Part shown: in pieces, positions 48,567-56,857 of the stretch | How the letters are laid out: every line of letters starts with the position of its first letter | How positions within the stretch are numbered: position 1 is the first letter of the stretch | From: Solirubrobacterales bacterium 67-14 | GTDB lineage: Bacteria; Actinomycetota; Thermoleophilia; Solirubrobacterales; 70-9 | DNA length: 64,000 nucleotides | Direction: 5' to 3' | NCBI GenBank assembly: GCA_001897355.1 | Contig: MKST01000005.1 | Coordinates: forward strand, 10,391 to 74,390 | Notes under the pieces: generated by a model | What the model was told of the DNA's origin: nothing | What the model saw: only the letters and a program-made list of their open reading frames with translations | The model's database searches: none | Position numbers and translations under genes: made by a program

Positions 48567-51296
48567 ATGTTCGTACGTTCAGTCCGGCGCGGTTCTGATC
48601 GGCGCCCGTCGCGTGGCGCCGCGAAGCGAGGTGCCAAGGCCGAGAAGCCGGCCCGTGAGCCGCTGCGCCAGCACCATCTCGACCTGATCGGCCTCGGCTG
48701 CGTCCTGCTCGGGATCTATCTCGTCTTCGTGCTCTATTTCGGCTGGAATGGGGGCCGCCTCGGCTCCGGCATCAGCGACGGCCTGACATACCTGTTCGGC
48801 CTGGCCGCTTACCTGGCCCCGGTCGCCCTTTTCGCGGCGGGCGGTATCGCGATCTTCCGTCCGGCGGTGCCGACCACCCGGCCGCTGCGCACCGGGGCCG
48901 CTTTGCTCATGGCCGGCCTGCTGCTCGCCTTCGCCGGGGGCACTTTCGGTATCGCCGGCGGTCGCCCGGACCGGATCGCCTACTTCGATCCCGGCTGGTT
49001 CCCGGACCACGGCGGCGTGGTCGGCGAGAGCATCTACTGGCTCTTTGCCACGGCCCTGCAGCCGTTCGGCGCCCATCTGGTCGCCGTGTTCGCGATCCTC
49101 GGGGGGATCCTGCTGCTGACCGGCACCACCGCCGCGACCGTCCTCGGTCGTAGCGGCAAGGCCGTGAAGAAGGCCAGCAGCAGCTCGGTCGAGAAGACCC
49201 GTACCTTCGCCCGCACCGCAATCCTCCACGACGGCAAGCCAGAGGTGGACCCGGCGGCGGAAACGATCGTCGACCCGCTTCCCTTCGATGGTGAGCCGAC
49301 GGTGACGATCGGCGACGGCGACCCCACCGACGAGATGGAGCTGCCCGGCGAGCCGGAGAAGGAAGCGTCCCCGTTCGCGGTCGACATCTGGGGCGAAGAG
49401 GGTGGCGAGCCGACCGTTTCCGACAAGACCGAACGCCTGGAGCCGATCGATATTTTCGGCGAGTCCGGTGCCCAGGCGGCAATCGGCGAGCCCGGCACCG
49501 CGGTGGCAGAGCCGGGTTCCGACGATGGGACCGGGGCAGGCGACGGTGATTCCGGCGACGACTCGGTCTTCAGCGACGACTTCGAGGAGGAGCTGAAGCA
49601 GCTCGAAGAGGAGTTCGACGAAACGCCGGAAGAACCCGAGCCCGAACCAGAGCCGGAGCCGGTCGCGGAGGCCGACGAACCGCCCGCCGGCGGCAAGGAA
49701 GAGCAGCTCAAGCTGACCCCGCAGGGCGAGAAGCGCGGCGCCACGCTTTCCGAGGAGATCAACTACAAGTCGCCACCGGTCAAGGTCCTCGAACGAGGCC
49801 AGAAGGGCGGCGGCCCCGATCCGGCCGAGCAGAAGGAGCTGGCCCGCAAGCTGGTCGAGACCCTGGGTCACTTCGGGGTCGAGGCGAAGGTGGTCGGTGT
49901 GGTCACCGGCCCGCATGTGTCCCGCTTCGAACTGCAGCTCGCTCCGGGTACCAAGGTGAAGAAGGTCTCGGAGCTGGCCAACGATCTCGCCTACGCGCTC
50001 GCTTCGACCGATATCCGCATCCTGGCGCCGATCCCGGGCAAGCAGGCGGTCGGCGTGGAAGTCCCGAACTCGAGCCGCAACATGGTTCGGCTGGGGGATA
50101 TCTTCGGTAAGCCGAAGGAGAAGGATTCGCCGCTCCTGGCCTGGCTGGGCAAGGGGATCGACGGCAAGCCGGTCTCGACCGACCTGGCCAAGATGCCGCA
50201 TGTGCTGGTCGCCGGCACGACGGGCTCGGGCAAGTCCGGCTGCGTGAACGCGGTCCTTTCGTCAATCCTGATGAATTCCTCGCCCAACGACGTGCGCCTG
50301 GTGCTGGTCGACCCGAAGCAGGTCGAGCTGAACCACTACGAGGCGGTCCCGCACCTGCTCACCCCGGTGGTCACCAACCCGAAGCTGGCCGCCAACGTGC
50401 TGAACAACCTGATCGCCGAGATGGAGACCCGTTACGGCTTGATGAAGGACGCCCGGGCGAGGAACATCGAGGATTACAACAAGGCGATGGCCGCCGAGGG
50501 CGAACCGCGCCTGCCGTACATCCTCTGCGTGATCGACGAGCTGGCCGACCTGATGATGGTCGCCCCGGCCGACGTCGAGGCCTCGATCATCCGTCTCGCC
50601 CAGAAGTCACGGGCCACCGGCATCCACCTGCTGCTGGCGACCCAGCGCCCGTCCACGGACATCATCACCGGCACGATCAAGGTCAACATCCCCTCGCGGA
50701 TCGCCTTCGCGGTCTCCTCCCAGACCGACTCCCGGGTGATCCTCGACCAGGGCGGGGCCGAATCGCTGCTCGGGGCCGGCGACATGCTCTTCCGCGGCCC
50801 AGGCACCTCGAAGCTGGCCCGTATCCAGGGTGCCTTCGTGACCGAGGACGAGATCGCCCGAATCACCGATTTCTGGTCCGCCCAGGGCGAGCCCGAGTTC
50901 GAACAGGAACTGCTGAGCGAACCGGAGACGGTTCAGGAAGAGAGCTCCGACAGCGACTTCGACCCGGACCAGGACGACCTGCTGACCGAGGCGATCATGC
51001 TGGTGGTCGAGACCGAGACCGCCTCGGTTTCGATGATCCAGCGACGACTGCGGGTCGGGTACACCCGGGCCGGCCGGCTGATCGACATGCTGGAGCGCCG
51101 CGGCGTGATCTCCGGATACGAAGGCTCGAAGCCGCGTCAGGTGTTGATCACCCACGCCGACCTGCCGCGGATCCTGGGCGGGGGCAACGCCGCCGACGAT
51201 GGCGGGGAGGACGCGCCCTCAGACGTCGCCGCGGAACAGTCCGTACCGGTCGAAGTGCTGGAGACCAGCGACCCGGTCGAGCCGGATCAGGGTTAA
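48567..51296 (+). CDS. ftsK: FtsK/SpoIIIE DNA translocase
   Basis: 909 aa. Four transmembrane helices (about 35-190) are followed by an acidic Glu/Asp/Pro-rich linker (about 230-385). The motor domain has Walker A GTTGSGKSG (about 550-558) and Walker B ILCVIDELADLMM; RPSTDIITGTIKVN is the RecA-like core. The C-terminal gamma winged helix (SMIQRRLRVGYTRAGRLIDMLE) reads KOPS-like polarity sites. It moves chromosome ends across the septum. ATG 48567 or TTG 48552 could be the start. The pgsA gene often found downstream is absent. Confidence 0.94.
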   Translation: MFVRSVRRGSDRRPSRGAAKRGAKAEKPAREPLRQHHLDLIGLGCVLLGIYLVFVLYFGWNGGRLGSGISDGLTYLFGLAAYLAPVALFAAGGIAIFRPAVPTTRPLRTGAALLMAGLLLAFAGGTFGIAGGRPDRIAYFDPGWFPDHGGVVGESIYWLFATALQPFGAHLVAVFAILGGILLLTGTTAATVLGRSGKAVKKASSSSVEKTRTFARTAILHDGKPEVDPAAETIVDPLPFDGEPTVTIGDGDPTDEMELPGEPEKEASPFAVDIWGEEGGEPTVSDKTERLEPIDIFGESGAQAAIGEPGTAVAEPGSDDGTGAGDGDSGDDSVFSDDFEEELKQLEEEFDETPEEPEPEPEPEPVAEADEPPAGGKEEQLKLTPQGEKRGATLSEEINYKSPPVKVLERGQKGGGPDPAEQKELARKLVETLGHFGVEAKVVGVVTGPHVSRFELQLAPGTKVKKVSELANDLAYALASTDIRILAPIPGKQAVGVEVPNSSRNMVRLGDIFGKPKEKDSPLLAWLGKGIDGKPVSTDLAKMPHVLVAGTTGSGKSGCVNAVLSSILMNSSPNDVRLVLVDPKQVELNHYEAVPHLLTPVVTNPKLAANVLNNLIAEMETRYGLMKDARARNIEDYNKAMAAEGEPRLPYILCVIDELADLMMVAPADVEASIIRLAQKSRATGIHLLLATQRPSTDIITGTIKVNIPSRIAFAVSSQTDSRVILDQGGAESLLGAGDMLFRGPGTSKLARIQGAFVTEDEIARITDFWSAQGEPEFEQELLSEPETVQEESSDSDFDPDQDDLLTEAIMLVVETETASVSMIQRRLRVGYTRAGRLIDMLERRGVISGYEGSKPRQVLITHADLPRILGGGNAADDGGEDAPSDVAAEQSVPVEVLETSDPVEPDQG

Positions 51297-51331
51297 CGCG
51301 GCGGCAACCCCGGCGGCTGTAGGGTCAGGCC

Positions 51332-52651
51332 GTGGGATCGAGCGAAGAGATATTCAGGCCGGGGAGCAGCTCTGACGGCGAGGTGCGGGCCGGCATCCTG
51401 GTGACCGGAACCGAGGTGCTGACCGCCACGATCCGTGACGAGAACGGCCCCTGGCTCTCCGAGCAGTTGGCTGGGCTCGGGGTCGAGCTGGTCGAGATCC
51501 TGGTCGTCGCCGACCACCCGGGCGACCTGGCCAACGGCCTCGAACACATGAAGTCGATCGGGATCGACCTGATCATCACCACCGGTGGCCTGGGACCGAC
51601 CGCCGACGACCTGACCGCCGAAGTGGTTGCCTCTTTCTGCGGCCGGGAGATGGAACTGGACGACGAAATGGAGGCGCGGATCGCCACCATCCTCGCTCGC
51701 TTCGCCGCGAACACGAACTTGGACCTCTCGACCGATGCCCTGAACGAGGCGAACCGCAAGCAGGCGATGGTGCCGGTCGGGGCGGTCGCCTTGAACCCGA
51801 TCGGCACGGCACCCGGCCTGATCGTGCCCGGGCAAGTCGATGAGGATCCCCTGGTCCTGGTGCTGCCGGGGCCGCCGCGGGAACTACACCCGATGTGGGA
51901 GGCAGCCCAGGAGCAGCCTTTGCTGCGGAGAGTGCTGGACCGGGCGACCCGGCTCGAGAAGTACCGGCTGCGGATGTTCGGCACCCCGGAGTCCGAGCTG
52001 GCGATGAGCCTGCGGGAGATCGAGGGGGAGGGGCTGGCTTTCGACGGGCTGGAGATCACGACCTGCCTGCGCAAGGGGGAGGTCGAGGTGGACGTGCGCT
52101 ACCGGGAGGCCGCAGCCGACGCGGCCGAGCGCCTCAAGCAGGAGCTGAAGCAGAGGCACGACCGCTCGCTCTACAGCTTGGATGGCCGTACCGTGGATGA
52201 AGTGGTCGCGGGTCTGCTGGCCGGTCGCAGGCTGGGCCTGGCCGAGTCGTGCAGTGCCGGTCTGCTGGCGGCACGGATCACCGACCTGCCGGGTTCGTCC
52301 GAGTACTTCGCCGGCGGGGTCGTCTCCTACTCGAACGAGGCCAAACGGGACCTGCTCGGGGTCGATCAGGCATTGCTAGACGAGTTCGGGGCGGTATCGG
52401 GCGAGGTCGCGGAAGCGATGGCGATCGGCGCCCTGGAGCGCTTCGACGCCGACGTTTCGGTGGCGATCACCGGTATCGCCGGTCCCGGCGGCGGCAGCGA
52501 CGAGAAACCGGTCGGCCTGGTCCACTTCAACGTGCGAACCGCCGAGGGCGGCGTACGGGCCGCGGCCCCGATCATCCCGGGCGGCCGCCGCGACGTAAGA
52601 GAACGCTCGGCCCTCGTGGCGATGCATCTCCTTAGGGAGATGCTTTCTTAA
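51332..52651 (+). CDS. cinA: CinA family protein (NMN amidohydrolase/competence-damage inducible)
   Basis: 439 aa with both family domains. The N-terminal MoCF-like domain (about 18-185) has ILVTGTEVLTATIRDENGPWLSEQL and TTGGLGPTADDLT. The C-terminal NMN deamidase domain (about 290-435) holds AESCSAGLLAARITDLPGSSEYFAGGVVSYSN and GIAGPGGGSDEKPVG. It recycles nicotinamide mononucleotide or ADP-ribose. GTG start at 51332. The TAA stop is the first triplet of a repeat copy (B). It precedes recA, as in Firmicutes. Confidence 0.94.
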   Translation: MGSSEEIFRPGSSSDGEVRAGILVTGTEVLTATIRDENGPWLSEQLAGLGVELVEILVVADHPGDLANGLEHMKSIGIDLIITTGGLGPTADDLTAEVVASFCGREMELDDEMEARIATILARFAANTNLDLSTDALNEANRKQAMVPVGAVALNPIGTAPGLIVPGQVDEDPLVLVLPGPPRELHPMWEAAQEQPLLRRVLDRATRLEKYRLRMFGTPESELAMSLREIEGEGLAFDGLEITTCLRKGEVEVDVRYREAAADAAERLKQELKQRHDRSLYSLDGRTVDEVVAGLLAGRRLGLAESCSAGLLAARITDLPGSSEYFAGGVVSYSNEAKRDLLGVDQALLDEFGAVSGEVAEAMAIGALERFDADVSVAITGIAGPGGGSDEKPVGLVHFNVRTAEGGVRAAAPIIPGGRRDVRERSALVAMHLLREMLS

Positions 52652-52750
52652 CTGCAAGTCGGCGAGCTTCGCTCCGCCTCCCAGTACAACCCGCCGGCCC
52701 ACAGGGCTAAATGACGGATGGGCCGGCTCTGGTTAGTGGCAACACAGGCC
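52649..52750 (-). repeat. Double-hairpin repeat, copy B
   Basis: On the minus strand it repeats copy A, with stem 1 formed by 52693-52701 and 52719-52727 and an identical stem 2. Its last bases (TTAA on the minus strand) include the cinA stop codon. It is back-to-back with copy C. Confidence 0.8.
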
Positions 52751-52860
52751 TGGCCACCTTGGAGGCTCTTCAATCGGAGCCCCGCCCAACCATTCCTTAC
52801 TTCTAGTGGGCGGGGCGGGTTTCTCGTGGAGGGCGGGTTGGACCCCGCCCGACTTGTAGA
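52751..52860 (+). repeat. Double-hairpin repeat, copy C (divergent)
   Basis: Stem 1 here is GCCCCGCCCA/TGGGCGGGGC (52779-52788 and 52807-52816), and stem 2 is GGGCGGG/CCCGCCC (52831-52837 and 52844-52850), followed by CGACTTGTAG. Base pairs differ from copy A but pairing is kept, which supports a real structure. Confidence 0.75.
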
Positions 52861-53015
52861 TGAACCCGTCCGACTGCAGGTGTAACGATTCCGGCACGGA
52901 ATCGTGCCTGAATTGTTGCCTCGTTTGCACACTTTTGAGGGTTTTTCAGGCAGATTCTGGCTCGTGAAGCGGTGTTCCAAATTTACGTCCGAAGCAGGAC
53001 TTACTGTTCCGAAAA

Positions 53016-53029
53016 CGAACTTGTGTTCG
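53016..53029 (+). promoter_or_regulatory. LexA (SOS) box of recA
   Basis: CGAACTTGTGTTCG fits the Gram-positive/actinobacterial LexA site GAACnnnnGTTC. It lies 62 bases upstream of the recA start, so LexA would repress recA until DNA damage. Confidence 0.85.
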
Positions 53030-53091
53030 TGTCCGTTCGGGCACGAAAGGATCAACGATCTGCCCGCAAGGGCGGCGGCGAGGTGAATGAG

Positions 53092-54228
53092 ATGAGCGAA
53101 AGAAGGATCAACGACCTGGAGCCGGCCACCGATAAGGAGGTCAAGGCCCGAGCCGCCGCCCTCGAAGCGGCCCAGCGGCAGATCGAGAAGGATTTCGGTG
53201 CCGGTTCGCTGATGAAGCTCGGCGACCAGGCCGCGGTCAACGTCGAGGCGATCTCGACGGGTGCCCTGCCCTTGGACATCGCACTCGGGGTGGGTGGCAT
53301 ACCGCGGGGCCGGATCGTCGAGATCTACGGTCCGGAGTCTTCGGGTAAGACGACGCTCGTCTACCACATCATCGCCGAGGCCCAGAAGCGCGGAGGGGTC
53401 TGCGCCTTCGTCGATGCCGAGCATGCGATCGACCCGGTCTACGCGCGCAGGATCGGCGTGAACACGGACGAGCTGCTGGTCTCGCAGCCCGACTACGGCG
53501 AGCAGGCGCTGGAGATCGTCGACGTGCTGACCCGCTCGGGCGCGGTCGACGTGGTCGCGATCGACTCGGTCGCCGCGCTGACCCCGCGGGCCGAGTTGGA
53601 GGGTCAGATGGGGGACGTGACGGTCGGGCTCCAGGCCCGACTCATGTCCCAGGCGTTGAGGAAGCTGGCCGGCAACCTGAACCGGGCCAACACGCTCTGC
53701 CTTTTCACCAACCAGATCCGCGAGAAGATCGGCGTTTCCTTCGGCTCACCGGAGACCCAGCCCGGCGGCCGCGCACTGAAGTTCTACTCGTCGCAACGGC
53801 TCGACATCCGCCGGATCGAGACACTCAAGGACGGCACCGAGGCGGTTGCCAACCGGGTGCGGGTCAAGGTCGTCAAGAACAAGGTGGCAGCTCCCTTCAA
53901 GCAGGCCGAATTCGACATCGAGTACGGCCTCGGCATCTCCCGCGAGGGCAGCCTGATCGACCTCGGCATCGAGCATGACCTGGTACAGAAGTCCGGTTCG
54001 TTCTTCTCCTACGGCGAGACCCGCCTCGGCCAGGGTCGCAACAACTCGAAGCAGTTCCTGGCTGAGAACCCCGACATCGCCCAGGAGATCGAGGACCGTA
54101 TCCTCGCCAGCTTGGGGATCTCCAGGGATGGTTCGCCGATCGAGAGCTCCGCTCCCGAAGGCATTGATGCGGAGACCGGCGAGGTGATCGAACCGGCCGG
54201 GGGCGACGCTGAGTTGAAGGCAGCCTAG
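53092..54228 (+). CDS. recA: Recombinase A
   Basis: 378 aa. Walker [10 protein letters not shown] (about 76-84), Walker [11 protein letters not shown], and the L2 loop region with [26 protein letters not shown] are unchanged; it ends with an acidic tail. It pairs homologous DNA and stimulates LexA cleavage. ATG 53092 gives the normal N-terminus; GTG 53083 is possible. The N-terminal 20 residues ([16 protein letters not shown]) are a little longer than usual. An SOS box lies upstream and recX follows. Confidence 0.97.
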   Translation: MSERRINDLEPATDKEVKARAAALEAAQRQIEKDFGAGSLMKLGDQAAVNVEAISTGALPLDIALGVGGIPRGRIVEIYGPESSGKTTLVYHIIAEAQKRGGVCAFVDAEHAIDPVYARRIGVNTDELLVSQPDYGEQALEIVDVLTRSGAVDVVAIDSVAALTPRAELEGQMGDVTVGLQARLMSQALRKLAGNLNRANTLCLFTNQIREKIGVSFGSPETQPGGRALKFYSSQRLDIRRIETLKDGTEAVANRVRVKVVKNKVAAPFKQAEFDIEYGLGISREGSLIDLGIEHDLVQKSGSFFSYGETRLGQGRNNSKQFLAENPDIAQEIEDRILASLGISRDGSPIESSAPEGIDAETGEVIEPAGGDAELKAA

Positions 54229-54285
54229 GAGACGAGGTCGACGGGGCGGCGTTCGTGGCCGGACCGCCGCCCGTCCGGGTTCCAC

Positions 54286-54750
54286 ATGGCTGACGAACTC
54301 CTGGCCAAGGCGTTGGCGGCGATCAGCCGCAAGGACCGGACCGAACGGGAGATGAGGCAGTGGCTTGCCGATCGGGAAGTGGAACCGGAGGAGATCGAGC
54401 GGGTGGTCGCCTTCCTGATCGAGAACCTCGCCCTCGATGATCGTCGGTTCGCCTTCGTCTACACCAGCGACAAGAGGGAGCTTTCCGGCTGGGGCCGAGA
54501 CCGGATCCGCGAGACGTTGCTTCGGCGCGGTATCGATCGGTCCCTGGCCGAGGAAGCGCTGAGCCAGCCGGCCGTCGTCGGAGGGGAAGAAGAGACCGAG
54601 GTGGATCGGGCGGTGCGGGTCTTGAACGAGAAGGGGGCCGACCTCAGCGATGACCGGGGCCGGCAGAGGGCATTGGGGTTGCTGGCCCGGCGAGGTTACG
54701 ACGCCGAAGAGGCATACGCGGCGATCCGGATCGCCGGAAGGGCGGCCTGA
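54286..54750 (+). CDS. recX: Regulatory protein RecX
   Basis: 154 aa three-helix-repeat protein. The first repeat carries ALAAISRKDRTEREMRQWLADREV and the second GWGRDRIRETLLRRGIDRSLAEEAL, with the third near RQRALGLLARRGYDAEEAYAAI. RecX caps RecA filaments. It lies 57 bp after recA, where it is usually cotranscribed with it and under the same SOS control. Confidence 0.93.
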   Translation: MADELLAKALAAISRKDRTEREMRQWLADREVEPEEIERVVAFLIENLALDDRRFAFVYTSDKRELSGWGRDRIRETLLRRGIDRSLAEEALSQPAVVGGEEETEVDRAVRVLNEKGADLSDDRGRQRALGLLARRGYDAEEAYAAIRIAGRAA

Positions 54751-54822
54751 ACCGGAAGGATCCGTTCCCGGCCTGCCGGGCGGAGGGGGTGACTTGGAGC
54801 GTCGGCTACCCTTGAGTGAGGC

Positions 54823-56379
54823 ATGGCACTCGACTCGTTCATTCCGGCCTGGCTGAGAAACCGGTCCTCGAAACCGGAGGTCGAGAAAGGGGAAAGGAGC
54901 CCCAAGCCGCAGAGCGAGGACGAGGGACGCGAGACGGCCCCGACGCTCAACGGGGCATCTGCGAACGGTTCCGGGACCGCGACACCCTCGGCGGACTTCG
55001 ACTCGCCATCCCCGGACTACGACTCGCCGCCGCCCCGCGAGAACATGCTCTCCGCCGAGGAGGAGCTCAGGGCCCGCCGGGAAGAGATCGTGCGGATGGA
55101 AGAACGTGCCCTGCGCGACCTGGAATCGGCCCAGACCCGGCTGCGTGAGGCCGATCGCCGAGCCGAGCTGGCGGCCGAGAGAGAACGACGGCTCGCCGAC
55201 GCCGAATCGCAACTCGAGGCGACCCGGGAAGCCCGGCTGGCTGCACTCGAATCCATCTCGGGCCTGACCCGGGCCCAGGCCAAGGAAGCTCTGGTGAAGG
55301 AGGTCGAGGAGGAAGCGACCCGTCAGGCCGGGCTCGCGGTGAGGCGGATCGAGGAGGAAGCCCGCCTCGACGCGGAACGCCGGGCCCGCGGCATTCTCGC
55401 CGTGGCCATGCAGCGGCTCGCCTCGACCCAGTCGATCGAATCGAACACCTACACGCTCCACCTGCCGAGCGAAGACATGAAGGGACGGATCATCGGCAAG
55501 GATGGCCGCAACATCCGTGCCCTGGAGAACCTCACCGGGGTCGACATCATCATCGACGAAACGCCCGAGACGGTGGTCATCTCCAGTTTTGACGGGGTAC
55601 GGCGGGAGATCGGGCGGCTCACCTTGGAGAAGCTGATCGAGGACGGGCGCATCCACCCGGCCTCATGTGAGGCGGCCTACGAGGAAGCGGCGGCCAAGGT
55701 CGACGACGTGATGATCGAGGCGGCCGAATCGGCCATGCTCGACGCGCGAGTGACCGGGCTCCATCCGGAACTGGTGCGTTTGCTCGGCAAGCTTCGCTTT
55801 CGCACCAGCTACAGCCAGAACGTGCTCAGCCACCTGGTCGAGTGCGCCAACCTGGCCGCGTTGATGGCGGTGGAACTCGGCGCCTCGGTCGAGGTCGCCC
55901 GGCGGGCGGCCCTGCTTCATGACATCGGCAAGGCGGTGAGCCATGAGGTGGAGGGAACCCACGCCGCGGTCGGTGCCCGCCTGGCCCGGCGCTACGACGA
56001 GGTGGACGCGATCACCCACGCGATCGAAGCCCACCACAACGAGGTCGAGCCGGTGACCGTCGAAGCGGTGATCGTGCAGGCGGCAGACGCTCTGTCCGGC
56101 GCCCGGCCCGGCGCCCGTGGCGACTCGCTCGAGCAATACGTGACCAGGCTCGGCGACCTCGAGGAGATTGCGCTGCGACAGGACGGTGTGAAGAAAGTCT
56201 TCGCGATGCAGGCCGGGCGGGAGATCCGGATCATGGTCGATCCGGAACAGGTCGATGACGACGCAACCGCACTGATCTCGCATGAAATAGCAGCGGCGAT
56301 CGAGCGGGAAATGGAGTACCCAGGCCAGATCCGGATCACCGTGATCAGGGAACTTCGTTCGACCCGGATAGCCCGGTAG
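54823..56379 (+). CDS. rny: Ribonuclease Y lacking the membrane anchor
   Basis: 518 aa. The usual N-terminal transmembrane helix is missing; residues 1-75 are a Ser/Pro/Asp-rich disordered stretch with no hydrophobic run. A coiled coil (about 75-195), a KH domain (RIIGKDGRNIRALENLTGVD) and the HD domain with LLHDIGKAVSHEVEGTHA follow intact. RNase Y starts mRNA decay with endonuclease cuts. A TGA stands just upstream of ATG 54823, so no longer start exists. Located after recX, as near recA in Firmicutes. Confidence 0.93.
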   Translation: MALDSFIPAWLRNRSSKPEVEKGERSPKPQSEDEGRETAPTLNGASANGSGTATPSADFDSPSPDYDSPPPRENMLSAEEELRARREEIVRMEERALRDLESAQTRLREADRRAELAAERERRLADAESQLEATREARLAALESISGLTRAQAKEALVKEVEEEATRQAGLAVRRIEEEARLDAERRARGILAVAMQRLASTQSIESNTYTLHLPSEDMKGRIIGKDGRNIRALENLTGVDIIIDETPETVVISSFDGVRREIGRLTLEKLIEDGRIHPASCEAAYEEAAAKVDDVMIEAAESAMLDARVTGLHPELVRLLGKLRFRTSYSQNVLSHLVECANLAALMAVELGASVEVARRAALLHDIGKAVSHEVEGTHAAVGARLARRYDEVDAITHAIEAHHNEVEPVTVEAVIVQAADALSGARPGARGDSLEQYVTRLGDLEEIALRQDGVKKVFAMQAGREIRIMVDPEQVDDDATALISHEIAAAIEREMEYPGQIRITVIRELRSTRIAR

Positions 56380-56422
56380 CCGACAGGCAAAGAGTCCCCC
56401 GGAAAAGGTAGGATTCGCACCG

Positions 56423-56701
56423 ATGGAAATCAAGACCGTCTTCCTCATCTTCGGCATCGCTCTCGCCTGCTTCGCACTGATCGTCAGCTTCATCGGGCTG
56501 AGGGCCAAGAATTTCCCCAGCAAGGGCGCCCTGATCGGGCTGCTGTTGCTCGCCGTGGTCCTGGTCGGCGGCACCACCACCTTCGCGGTCAAGCTCTCGG
56601 TCGAAGAGCAGCACGAGCGCGAAGAGGGTCACGAAGGCCTCGGCGAAGAAAGCAAAGACGCCGCCGCCATCAAGATTGTCACCACTTCCCGGGACGCCTA
56701 A
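56423..56701 (+). CDS. Small membrane protein of unknown function
   Basis: 92 aa with two transmembrane helices (about 5-27 and 37-60), separated by a short loop (RAKNFPSKG). An acidic tail, rich in Glu and His (EEQHEREEGHEGLGEE), follows. I recognise no family; the layout is that of small membrane proteins near respiratory or envelope genes. It lies between rny and miaB. An inverted repeat follows downstream. Confidence 0.6.
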   Translation: MEIKTVFLIFGIALACFALIVSFIGLRAKNFPSKGALIGLLLLAVVLVGGTTTFAVKLSVEEQHEREEGHEGLGEESKDAAAIKIVTTSRDA

Positions 56702-56740
56702 GCGCCGGGAAACCACGGCAGTTCTTCACCGGGCTTCACA

Positions 56741-56827
56741 GGTCTGGTGCCAGGGGTACCTTAAAAGTGACTCCTTAATCAGAGCGCGAAGCGCTCGTTA
56801 CTTTTCAGGTACCCCTGGTGCCAGACC
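56741..56827. repeat. 28-bp-arm palindrome with an inner hairpin
   Basis: Arms 56741-56768 and 56800-56827 (ends GGTCTGG.../...CCAGACC) agree at 25 of 28 positions, and two of the differences pair as G-U in RNA. The 31-nt middle holds a second hairpin, GAGCGC-gaa-GCGCTC (56782-56796). It sits 30 bp before the miaB ATG. It could be a MITE-like element or a regulatory leader. Confidence 0.85.
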
Positions 56828-56857
56828 CACACCTGTGCATGTAATCTCGGTTGCCTG

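Larger units (their letters stand above)
52652..53091. other. 440-bp intergenic region upstream of recA
   Basis: It contains copies B and C of the double-hairpin repeat (52649-52860), then about 150 bp of lower-GC sequence with a LexA-type box at 53016-53029. I saw no gene here. The open frame running into recA from 52972 has no RecA similarity before 53092. Confidence 0.75.

Noticed and set aside
52972-53091. N-terminal extension of recA
   Set aside because: The added 40 residues have no RecA similarity and cover the SOS box; the normal start is 53092.
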